Shown piece after piece: positions 8,241 through 15,783 of a stretch of DNA of 64,000 nucleotides. The position numbers and the translations under genes were made by a program. Below the pieces are notes generated by a model. It saw only the letters and a list, made by a program, of their open reading frames with translations. It was not told the DNA's origin and searched no databases. Origin of the DNA: Acidobacteriota bacterium (GTDB lineage Bacteria > Acidobacteriota > Terriglobia > Acidiferrales > UBA7541); contig QHZD01000045.1 of assembly GCA_003225315.1 (NCBI GenBank), positions 27,652-91,651 of the forward strand. Reading direction: 5' to 3'. Numbering within the stretch: the stretch's first letter is position 1; the number at the start of each line of letters is the position of its first letter.

Positions 8241-9796
8241 CTTGCTGGATTTACGGGGATGCTGGATCTAATGAACTGCGCAATGTCCGCCTTGAGCTTG
8301 GCAAGCGACGGCGGGTGTACGTACATCATGTGGCCCGCTTCGTAGTAAGCGCCACTGAGATGGCCGCGCAACGTCGGGTCGAGGGCGAGATGGTCGAAGG
8401 TGTAGTCCGCGGCAAAAAACGGCGTAGCCAGGTCGTAGTAGCCCTTGGCCACAAAAACATGCAGGAACGGGTTTTGCGTCATGGCACCGCGCAGCGTCTC
8501 TGCCACGTTGACATAGCGATTCTCGTACGGAGCGTAATTCCACGGACGCACGCGCCCGGTCAGAACTTCATAGGGAAGGTCGCTGTCAAACTTGAGGTCG
8601 TTGCGCGCATAATCATTCAACATTCCTGAGTAGGGGCCAATGATCGCCGCGATGCTGGGGTCAAACTCTGGGCGTTCACCTGCGGCGTCGCGATCGATGC
8701 CGGTGAAGCGCGCGTCGATGCGGCCGATAGTGCGGCGTTCGCTGCGTAGGAGTTCCTTCGTGAAGCGCTGGATTTCGATGCGCAGATTGGTGCGGTCTAT
8801 GTAGTCGGGGGAAAGCCCGGTCAGGCGCGCGACCTTCTGTATGATCTCCACGCGCCGAGCGCTGGGCAGAGCATCCCCCGTCATGAGCGAATCGGTGTAT
8901 TCTCCTACCGCGAATTTGCGCGATTCTTCGATGGCCTTCTCAACGCCGCCACCCTGCAAATCCGGCGGAAGCTTCTTGTGATACCACGCAATGGCAGTGT
9001 ATGTCGGCAAATAGAGGATATACGGCAGGTCATTGCCGGCGTCGAACTCGGCCGTCTCAAAATTCAAGATCGAGGAAATCAGCACGATGCCATTCAGATA
9101 CATGCCGTAGCGCTGTTGGAGATAGCCGGAAAGGCCCGCGGCGCGCGTAGTGCCATAGCTTTCACCGGCAAGAAATTTCGGCGAAGACCAGCGCTTGTTG
9201 CGCGTGGCATACAGCCGGATGAAATCGGCGACGGACTCGACGTCTGGCGTTATACCGTGAAACTGCTGCGGCGCTTCGCCTGGAACTGCACGGCTGTATC
9301 CCGTAGAGACGGGATCGATGAACACGAGATCGCTGATGTCGAGGAGTGACACGTCATTGTCCACCAGTTTGTAAGGCGGTGGAAGAAGCGATCCCGCATC
9401 GCCCATCTGGACGCGCCGCGGACCGAAAAGGCCAAGATGCAGCCACACCGACGAGGAACCCGGGCCTCCGTTGAAGCTGAAAGTAAGCGGCCGATGGCTT
9501 GGGTCGCTAACATCATCCTTGGTGTAAGCGACGTAGAAAATGCTGGCTTTAGGCGTGCCGTCTTCAAGCTTCAACAGAATCGTGCCGGCCGTCGCCGTGT
9601 ATTTGATTTCCTGTCCGCCGATCTTCAGGGAATGCTTGGTCTGAACGACTTTTTCCTCAGGAATTGGCGGCTTCTTTTCTTCTTTCGGCTTTTCCGCGGT
9701 CTTATCCTGCGGCGGTGCCTGCTGCTGGGCAAGGCTCAGATCAGATCGCAAGAACAACAGAGCGATAGCACCAAAATAACGAACTGAAGGCTTCAT
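8237..9796 (-). CDS. Peptidase S10 (serine carboxypeptidase-like), secreted
   Basis: The 519-residue protein has a signal peptide (FGAIALLFLRSDLSLAQ) and a Pro/Lys-rich linker. The S10 motifs follow in order: FSFNGGPGSSSVWLHLGLFGPR (oxyanion/substrate region), FIDPVSTGYSRA, FLAGESYGTTRA with the nucleophile serine, and a C-terminal DLATPFFAADYTFDHL plus a GHMMYVHPPS segment with the catalytic His. S10 enzymes trim C-terminal residues from peptides, mostly at low pH. Its stop overlaps the cstA start by four bases, so extracytoplasmic peptide trimming is coupled to uptake. It heads the operon, opposite the beta-lactamase-fold gene. Confidence 0.92.
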   Translation of the reverse strand: MKPSVRYFGAIALLFLRSDLSLAQQQAPPQDKTAEKPKEEKKPPIPEEKVVQTKHSLKIGGQEIKYTATAGTILLKLEDGTPKASIFYVAYTKDDVSDPSHRPLTFSFNGGPGSSSVWLHLGLFGPRRVQMGDAGSLLPPPYKLVDNDVSLLDISDLVFIDPVSTGYSRAVPGEAPQQFHGITPDVESVADFIRLYATRNKRWSSPKFLAGESYGTTRAAGLSGYLQQRYGMYLNGIVLISSILNFETAEFDAGNDLPYILYLPTYTAIAWYHKKLPPDLQGGGVEKAIEESRKFAVGEYTDSLMTGDALPSARRVEIIQKVARLTGLSPDYIDRTNLRIEIQRFTKELLRSERRTIGRIDARFTGIDRDAAGERPEFDPSIAAIIGPYSGMLNDYARNDLKFDSDLPYEVLTGRVRPWNYAPYENRYVNVAETLRGAMTQNPFLHVFVAKGYYDLATPFFAADYTFDHLALDPTLRGHLSGAYYEAGHMMYVHPPSLAKLKADIAQFIRSSIPVNPAR

Positions 9797-9925
9797 AGTT
9801 GGCGGAACTCCCTTTCAAACTTCGCAAACCGCAAAACTGTGACGTGCGGCATCGTATGCGAGAGTTCGCACAGCGTCAATCGTCTGGGACGCAATGCTGA
9901 AGCAAGCCTCATTTGCGAATTCTTT

Positions 9926-9953
9926 TGCATCGCGTGGATTCACGGATACAATG
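9926..9953 (+). promoter_or_regulatory. Promoter of the beta-lactamase-fold gene
   Basis: TTGCAT (9926-9931) and TACAAT (9948-9953) are separated by 16 bp. Transcription would start near 9960, just upstream of the AAGGGGAG ribosome binding site at 9978-9985 and the ATG at 9990. This is why the longer in-frame start at 9894 was not used. Confidence 0.5.
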
Positions 9954-9989
9954 CGACCTCGAATGAACGTGCGTCCAAAGGGGAGTGGC

Positions 9990-11882
9990 ATGCGTAGCAT
10001 TGAATTCCATGCCGCTATTTCATTGGTCGCCGCCGCGATATTGCTGACTCCGACCCAGAGCATCGCACAGCAAAAAGCCGAACTGCCACATCCGAAGACC
10101 CTTCAGGAATTGCAGCAGGCCATGAAGGATGTTCTGGAAAAAGAACACGTCCCGGGAGCCGGCGTGGCACTCGTAGCGAATGGAGTGGTTCTCTGGTGCG
10201 GCGGAATCGGCGATGCGGACATCGCTACGAAACGAGCCGTCAGTTGCGACACGGAATTTCGCGTGGGCTCGATCAGCAAGACCTTCGTCGCGCTGGCTCT
10301 GCTGAAATTACAGGAAGAAGGACGAGTCAACCTTTATGCGCGGTTGCAGGATGCCGCGCCGGAAATTCCGTTCAAGAACAATTGGGAGGCCATGCATCCC
10401 GTTCGAATCGTGCATCTCCTCGAGCACACCGCGGGATTCGACGACATGGAGCCGAGCGAAGTTTACAACTTGCGTGATCGCGACGACTTTCCGCTGCTCG
10501 GCGTGTTCAAGCGATTCAAGAATCCGCAAACGGCCCGCTGGCCTCCGGGAACTCGAATGTCCTATTCCAATCCGGGGAATGCGATTGCGGGCTACTTGAT
10601 CGAAAAAGTTACGGGAAAACCTTTCGATCAGTACATCCGCGAAACGTTCTTGCGGCCAATGGGGATGGAACACGCCGATTATCCGCTCACCGACGCAGGC
10701 CGAGCCCTGCTTGCAACCGCCTATGAAGGCAATCCGCCGAAACCTTCTGGGTACCCGTTCATCTATCTGCGGCCGGCCGGGGACCTGAAAGCTTCGCCAG
10801 GCGAACTGGCTAAGCTCGTGCAATTTCTTCTGCGTCGCGGACAGGCGGGAGACGCGCAACTGGTGAATTCCGAATCGATCTTGCGAATGGAAGCGCCGGA
10901 AACTACGCTCGCAGCGAAAAACGGCCTTCGCCTTGGGTATGGCCTCTGCAATTACACCAGCGTGGAAGGCGGCGTGGTGACGCACGGCCACGACGGCGGA
11001 ATCGACGGCTTCATTTCTTCCTACCGCTACATGCCGGAGCAGAATTGGGGCTACGTGATTCTGCTGAACAGCGACAATTCCCAGCGGGCGCTCGAGAGCT
11101 TGAATCACCTGGCCATCGACTTTCTCTCCAAGGATTTTTCGAAGCCGCAAATGCCTGCGATCGATCTTCCGGTAAGCGAGTTGAAGAGATTCACGGGTTT
11201 TTACGCACTGCGCGCGCCGCGAAGCCAACTGTTTGCGTTTCTGGATGACTTGGCTGGTGGGACGCGCATTCGCGTGATCAATGGCAAGCTGACGCGCTCT
11301 GGGCTATTCGGACGGCCAGAGCCGCTACTCTACGTCGGCAAGAACCTCTTTCGCGGAGAGAAAGAACCGGAGGGAACGACGGTATTTTTCGTCACGCAAA
11401 GTGGCGATTGGGCGGTCGCGGGCGAGGGCGTTTCTTACAGCGAGCGGAGCAGCCTCGCCCTGCCCTTTCTTCGCATCGCACTGCTCTCTCTGAGCCTGTT
11501 TTTCATGCTGACTTCTTTGCCGTACGCGCTCGTGTGGCTTTTCTTGAAACTCATCGATGCCATGAAGGACGTGCGCCACCTCTCAGTCCGCGTGGTGCCG
11601 CTGTCTGCGACGCTGACACTGCTCATCGTGCCGCTCTGTGTGATGAGGCTGGGCGGCACGCAATTCGGTTCGTTCAATCTCTGGACTGCGGGGATCTTCC
11701 TCGGAACATTTTTCTTCCCGCTGCTGTCGATCGTCGGACTGGTCCTGGTCCTCCGTGTGCCGAAAGAGGAAATCAACCGCGCCGTGAGGATCCATTCGCT
11801 CCTGGTTTCCTCGGCCTGCTGCGTGCTTACGGCTTTTCTCTGGTCGTGGCACTTGCTTGCGTTGCGATTATGGGCACCGTGA
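9990..11882 (+). CDS. Membrane-anchored class C beta-lactamase-fold serine hydrolase
   Basis: The 630-residue protein has a signal peptide and a beta-lactamase/esterase (class C, PF00144-like) domain: S94-I-S-K97 as the SxxK catalytic motif, Y192-S-N as YxN, and HGHDGGIDG as the KTG-equivalent loop. After a small C-terminal beta domain it ends with about four hydrophobic helices (from about residue 500), so the hydrolase domain is tethered to the membrane facing outward. This family includes peptidases, esterases and penicillin-recognising enzymes; hydrolysis of beta-lactams cannot be assumed. The start at 9990 is supported by AAGGGGAG and the promoter upstream. Confidence 0.88.
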   Translation: MRSIEFHAAISLVAAAILLTPTQSIAQQKAELPHPKTLQELQQAMKDVLEKEHVPGAGVALVANGVVLWCGGIGDADIATKRAVSCDTEFRVGSISKTFVALALLKLQEEGRVNLYARLQDAAPEIPFKNNWEAMHPVRIVHLLEHTAGFDDMEPSEVYNLRDRDDFPLLGVFKRFKNPQTARWPPGTRMSYSNPGNAIAGYLIEKVTGKPFDQYIRETFLRPMGMEHADYPLTDAGRALLATAYEGNPPKPSGYPFIYLRPAGDLKASPGELAKLVQFLLRRGQAGDAQLVNSESILRMEAPETTLAAKNGLRLGYGLCNYTSVEGGVVTHGHDGGIDGFISSYRYMPEQNWGYVILLNSDNSQRALESLNHLAIDFLSKDFSKPQMPAIDLPVSELKRFTGFYALRAPRSQLFAFLDDLAGGTRIRVINGKLTRSGLFGRPEPLLYVGKNLFRGEKEPEGTTVFFVTQSGDWAVAGEGVSYSERSSLALPFLRIALLSLSLFFMLTSLPYALVWLFLKLIDAMKDVRHLSVRVVPLSATLTLLIVPLCVMRLGGTQFGSFNLWTAGIFLGTFFFPLLSIVGLVLVLRVPKEEINRAVRIHSLLVSSACCVLTAFLWSWHLLALRLWAP

Positions 11883-11896
11883 CACGGCTGCCGCAG

Positions 11897-13219
11897 TCAA
11901 GACGAGCGGCCAGCTACGTAGTTACGCGTAATCTTGTTCACAGAGATGGTTCCCGCCTGGCGCATGATGGTGCGCAACTCGCGGCGCAGGATTTCGAGCA
12001 CGGCCTCGACACCCGGCTGGCCGAATGCGGCCAGCCCCCACGCATGAGGGCGACCGATGCCAACTGCAGACGCGCCGAACGCTAGAGCTTTGAACACGTC
12101 CGTGCCCCGCCGGATGCCCCCGTCCACAATGACGGGGATTTTCCCGGAAACGCCTTCGATCACTTCTGGCAGGCTCTCGATGGTCGGGCGAAGCGTCTCT
12201 TCAGCGCGCCCGCCGTGATTCGAGACCATCAGACCGTCCACGCCGTGCTCCACCGCGAGCTGCGCGTCTTCGCGCGTGACGATTCCCTTGATCAGCAGCT
12301 TCACGGTTACGGTATCGCGCAGCCGCTTCACGAAATCCCAATTCATGTTCGGAGGTTGCACGGCGGTGACGTTCGAAAGATCCAGGCCATTGAGCATCGG
12401 TTTCCGGGCTGCGTATGCGGCGAAGCCTCCGGTGCCCGCTCTGGGCCTGCCGCGCGCAAAGCCCGTGTAAGCGCTCTGATGGCAAGCAGAGCATTCCCTT
12501 TTATCCACGAGCTGCGAACGAAATAGAGTTTCGCGGTTGCTCCCCTCCTGCAGGTCCACGGTGAGGACAATCGCGGGGGAGCCGGCAGCTTCGGCGCGTT
12601 TAACGATCGCCCCGCTGACTTCCCAAACATTCGTTGGATAAAGCTGCTGCCATACTGGCGTACCCGCTGCGGCGGTTACGTCCTCAATGGATGAAGTGGC
12701 AACCGTGGACAACATCATGAGGTGTCCTTTGGCACGTGCGGCGCGGGCCACCGCGACTTCGCCTTCAGGATGGAAAGCTTTCTGAGCGCTCACCGGAGAG
12801 AGCACGATTGGCGAGTTCCACTTCGTTCCGAAAAGGTTCACGGACATGTCGGTGTTCTCAACGTCAACGAGGCGGCGTGCTCGAATCTGGATCCGCGAAT
12901 AGCCTTCGCGATTTGCTCGCACTGTTCCGTCATCGTCCACGCCCGTGGAGAGGTAGCCAAAATGTGCTGGAGGCAGTATCTTGCGCGCCGCAGGCTCAAA
13001 ATCCATCACATCGAAGGCCTGGTCCGGAGAAGTAATTGCACCGTCGCTTTGCTGCAGGGAATCGAGCCAGCCAATAAATTTCTTATCCGTGACTTCGCCC
13101 GCCGCGAGAAGGCTGGAGAACGAACCAGCCAGAAAGCCCGGGCCGGCCAGCAGCGGACTTGCCGACACCATCTTTAGGAATTTTCTCCGAGTCTTGATTT
13201 CATCGTTGGTGCGATTCAT
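11897..13219 (-). CDS. Tat-exported FMN-dependent alpha-hydroxy-acid oxidase
   Basis: The 440-residue protein starts with a twin-arginine signal (TRRKFLKM then a hydrophobic stretch). The (S)-2-hydroxy-acid oxidase fold follows: HFGYLSTGVDDDGTVRANREGYSRI, LSPVSAQKAFHPEGE, MLSTVATSS, the KGIVTREDAQLAVEHGVDG lysine segment, MVSNHGGR with the catalytic histidine, and VIVDGGIRRGTDVFKALA for FMN phosphate. Relatives oxidise lactate, glycolate or mandelate. A CSACHQSAY segment in the middle is a CxxCH motif, unusual for this family. Export of a folded flavoprotein by Tat is consistent with the signal. It converges on the beta-lactamase-fold gene with a 14-bp gap. Confidence 0.92.
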   Translation of the reverse strand: MNRTNDEIKTRRKFLKMVSASPLLAGPGFLAGSFSSLLAAGEVTDKKFIGWLDSLQQSDGAITSPDQAFDVMDFEPAARKILPPAHFGYLSTGVDDDGTVRANREGYSRIQIRARRLVDVENTDMSVNLFGTKWNSPIVLSPVSAQKAFHPEGEVAVARAARAKGHLMMLSTVATSSIEDVTAAAGTPVWQQLYPTNVWEVSGAIVKRAEAAGSPAIVLTVDLQEGSNRETLFRSQLVDKRECSACHQSAYTGFARGRPRAGTGGFAAYAARKPMLNGLDLSNVTAVQPPNMNWDFVKRLRDTVTVKLLIKGIVTREDAQLAVEHGVDGLMVSNHGGRAEETLRPTIESLPEVIEGVSGKIPVIVDGGIRRGTDVFKALAFGASAVGIGRPHAWGLAAFGQPGVEAVLEILRRELRTIMRQAGTISVNKITRNYVAGRSS

Positions 13220-13235
13220 GGTCCCTCTCCTTTTT

Positions 13236-13925
13236 CTATTCCGGCAACGAAGTGAAGCGCACTAGCGGGTAGAGATCGCGAAAGACCTTGGAGGCCTCGC
13301 GCGGAAAAGTAGCTCGCATAGCTACGGAAGGGCTGAATTTGCGTCGTACAATCCACGCCAATATCTTTTTCCAATCCTCCGGAGCCGTGGGCCAGCCGTC
13401 GTGCTTGGTCCATTCTCCTTTCACCATCTTGTACCAATAGCTTTCGTAGCGGCGGCCGAGGCGCTTCTCTTGTTTTGCGACCCAGCGGGAATCCGCCGTC
13501 ACGCGCGGCTCGGCGATCAGCGCAATCGTGGACTCTTTGCGCTTTCCTCCCGAGTAGATTCGGAAGCCTGCCGTAACCGTATTCACGGCAAGGCCAACGT
13601 AGAGCTGTCCAGTTTCTCGTTTGACTGGCGGAGGAACGGAAAATTTCAGGTACATATGGGTTTTGTAAAGCGTCTTGTCCTTCGCAAAACGAATGTCCCG
13701 GTTGATCCGCGAAAAATTCGCGCCGGTTCGGCTGGAGGTATCGAAACGAGAATCGAGTTCCAGAGCCGTGGGCGTGAGTTCTTCCAGCAAGCGCCGGAAG
13801 GGCTGAACGATGGCGGCCTGATAGCGGTCGCGGTTCGCTTCCATCCACTCCTTGCGATTGTGGCGGCCCAGGTCCTTGAAAAACTGGAACGTTTCGCGGG
13901 TGAACACAGGGTTCTTCGTTGCCAT
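13236..13925 (-). CDS. DUF2461 (TIGR02453) family protein
   Basis: The 229-residue cytoplasmic protein carries the family signature: FTRETFQFFKDLGRHNRKEW near the N-terminus, the SRINRDIRFAKDKTLYKTH motif around residue 92 and a GLAVNTVTAGFRIYSGG region. The function of the family is unknown. It lies 16 bp upstream of the hydroxy-acid oxidase gene on the same strand, so the two are probably co-transcribed. Confidence 0.9.
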   Translation of the reverse strand: MATKNPVFTRETFQFFKDLGRHNRKEWMEANRDRYQAAIVQPFRRLLEELTPTALELDSRFDTSSRTGANFSRINRDIRFAKDKTLYKTHMYLKFSVPPPVKRETGQLYVGLAVNTVTAGFRIYSGGKRKESTIALIAEPRVTADSRWVAKQEKRLGRRYESYWYKMVKGEWTKHDGWPTAPEDWKKILAWIVRRKFSPSVAMRATFPREASKVFRDLYPLVRFTSLPE

Positions 13926-14055
13926 AGGGCCTCAGTCCCGAACACAGGCGTGCCGTAGTGCCCCACAGCCTACACGATTCCGGGGCGAGGTCAATTCATT
14001 GGCTGATCCAGATTGGCTCTTGCTGGGATGCATCCGGGCCAGCTAGTCTGCGGGA

Positions 14056-14712
14056 ATGAGCAACTTCACTCCGACCGAAAGAACAAGAGTCCGGCGCAAG
14101 CCTGAGCGCGGCAGCTACGACCGCGAGCTGATCTACTCCATTCTCGATGAAGCCTTTGTCTGCCATCTCGCCTTCATCGCCGATGGCCAGCCCTTCGTCG
14201 TCCCAACAAACTACGTGCGTGTGGGCGACAAACTCTTCCTCCACGGCTCCACGGCAAGCCGCCTGATGAAAACGTTGGCGAGTGGCGCGCCATTTTGCTT
14301 GAGCGTGACGCTTCTCGACGGCATCGTATGCGCGCCGTCGGCCACGGGCCACTCGGTCAACTACCGTTCCGTCGTGGTGATGGGCCAGGCCGAGCCAGTA
14401 GAGGGTGACGCCGCGAAACTGGCGGCCATGCGCGATTTCGTCGAGTACGTGATCCGCGGCCGCTGGTCCACCGTGCGCCCGCCGACCGAACAGGAATTAA
14501 AAGGCACGATGGTGGTGTCCGTGCCGCTGGTGGAAGCTTCCGCCAAAGTGCGCACCGGCTTCGCGGTCAATGATGAGGAAGATTACGCGACGCCGACGTG
14601 GACCGGCGTGATTCCGATGAAATGGTCGTCGCTACCGCCCGTGCCAGACCCGCGCGGCAATTCTTCTATAGCTCCGCCGCCAAACATTCAACACTATTCC
14701 CGGCCGCAATAG
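14056..14712 (+). CDS. PPOX-fold (Nim-like) flavin-binding protein
   Basis: The 218-residue protein belongs to the pyridoxamine 5'-phosphate oxidase-like split-barrel family. It shows FVCHLAFIADGQPFVVPTNY, the LFLHGSTASRLMKTL substrate/flavin segment, CLSVTLLDGIV and the HSVNYRSVVVMG strand. Nim-like members bind FMN or F420-like cofactors, and some reduce nitroimidazoles. The true substrate is unknown. It is a single gene facing away from DUF2461. Confidence 0.85.
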   Translation: MSNFTPTERTRVRRKPERGSYDRELIYSILDEAFVCHLAFIADGQPFVVPTNYVRVGDKLFLHGSTASRLMKTLASGAPFCLSVTLLDGIVCAPSATGHSVNYRSVVVMGQAEPVEGDAAKLAAMRDFVEYVIRGRWSTVRPPTEQELKGTMVVSVPLVEASAKVRTGFAVNDEEDYATPTWTGVIPMKWSSLPPVPDPRGNSSIAPPPNIQHYSRPQ

Positions 14713-14768
14713 CCCCTGGCCATGAATTACTCTAACCACACAAAGTTGTATTGAGTTTTTGCCGGGAT

Positions 14769-15407
14769 CTATTTTGATTGTGATCCGGAGAATGCTGACG
14801 CCAGCCCCAGCGCGATCAGCCCTCCCCCAGAGATGTTTCGCTGAGCGCGGCGAAGACGCAGGCTGCTTCGAATGCGTTCGGCGACGGTCCCAGCAATCAC
14901 GGCGTAAACGGAGTCGCTGCACCAACCCATCAGGGCAAACAAGGTTCCCAATTGCAGGATTTGGAGCGTCATGTGTCCGCGCGCTGGATCGACAAATTGC
15001 GGCAGAAAGGCCAGAAAGAAGAGCGCCGTCTTGGGATTGAGCAAATTCACTAGCAGGCCTTGACCGTAGAGGCGAATCGGTTTCGTTTCGCCCGTATCGG
15101 CTTCTACAAGCTGCTCATCCTTGCGCCGCAGCGTCTTAATTCCGAGATAGATCAGGTAGGCCGCGCCGAGATACTTTATAAACTGAAACGCCACCACCGA
15201 AGAAGCCAACAGCGCGGAAATCCCCAGAGCCGCCGCAACCACGTGGCACAGCGTCCCGGTCACGATGCCCAAGACGGAAACAAGACCCGCCGCGCGTCCA
15301 TGCCCGATGCTCCGGCTGACCACGTACGTCACCGCTGGACCGGGGATCACCAACAGAATCGCGGCTCCAGTGATGAACAACAACAGTGAGGAATGGCTGA
15401 TCAACAT
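14769..15407 (-). CDS. LysE/RhtB family amino-acid exporter
   Basis: The 212-residue protein has about six hydrophobic helices, with the family signature VIPGPAVTYVVSRSIGHGRAAG near residue 20 and KYLGAAYLIYLGIKTLR near residue 70. LysE/RhtB proteins export amino acids or homoserine lactones. The substrate cannot be inferred. It lies 22 bp downstream of the fmdB-type gene on the same strand. Confidence 0.92.
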   Translation of the reverse strand: MLISHSSLLLFITGAAILLVIPGPAVTYVVSRSIGHGRAAGLVSVLGIVTGTLCHVVAAALGISALLASSVVAFQFIKYLGAAYLIYLGIKTLRRKDEQLVEADTGETKPIRLYGQGLLVNLLNPKTALFFLAFLPQFVDPARGHMTLQILQLGTLFALMGWCSDSVYAVIAGTVAERIRSSLRLRRAQRNISGGGLIALGLASAFSGSQSK

Positions 15408-15429
15408 AGCGCCAGGACTCGCTCACAAG

Positions 15430-15657
15430 TCAGTTGCAGCCACAACCACCACCGCAGCAACTCCCCCCGCCGCCCGAGAAGCCGCCGGATGATTTGGTTG
15501 AAGCGCCGTTCGCACCATTCGCCGAACTGAAGACGGAGAGCTGGATCGCGTTGCGCTTCCCCGCGCATTTCGGGCAGGCAATCTCCTGCATCTTATTCAG
15601 CACAATTTTTTCAAAGTGCGTCTGACAATCCTCGCAGATGTATTCGTATATTGGCAT
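15430..15657 (-). CDS. FmdB-type zinc-ribbon protein
   Basis: The 75-residue protein starts MPIYEYICEDCQTHFEKIV and has a second knuckle ACPKCAG, giving the four-cysteine FmdB zinc ribbon within the first 35 residues. The C-terminus is a Gly/Ser/Cys tail (SCCGGGCGCN), which is common in this family and may bind metal. FmdB proteins are regarded as small regulators, but no target is proven. Confidence 0.93.
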   Translation of the reverse strand: MPIYEYICEDCQTHFEKIVLNKMQEIACPKCAGKRNAIQLSVFSSANGANGASTKSSGGFSGGGGSCCGGGCGCN

Positions 15658-15721
15658 CTTCAGACCTCGATCTGATTTCCCTGAACAATTATAGCAGCCT
15701 CACGCAATCCTTCCTCTATGC

Positions 15722-15762
15722 GAAAAAACAATGGCTCCATGCCTTGCATGGAGCCATTGAAA
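15722..15762 (-). terminator. Intrinsic terminator behind the Tes-like gene
   Basis: On the minus strand a perfect 13-bp stem (AATGGCTCCATGC with its complement, 3-nt loop) is followed by GTTTTTT. It sits about 25 bp after the stop of the radical SAM gene and ends its transcript before the fmdB-type gene. Confidence 0.9.
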
Positions 15763-15783
15763 TCTGCGGACTTGACAGACTAC

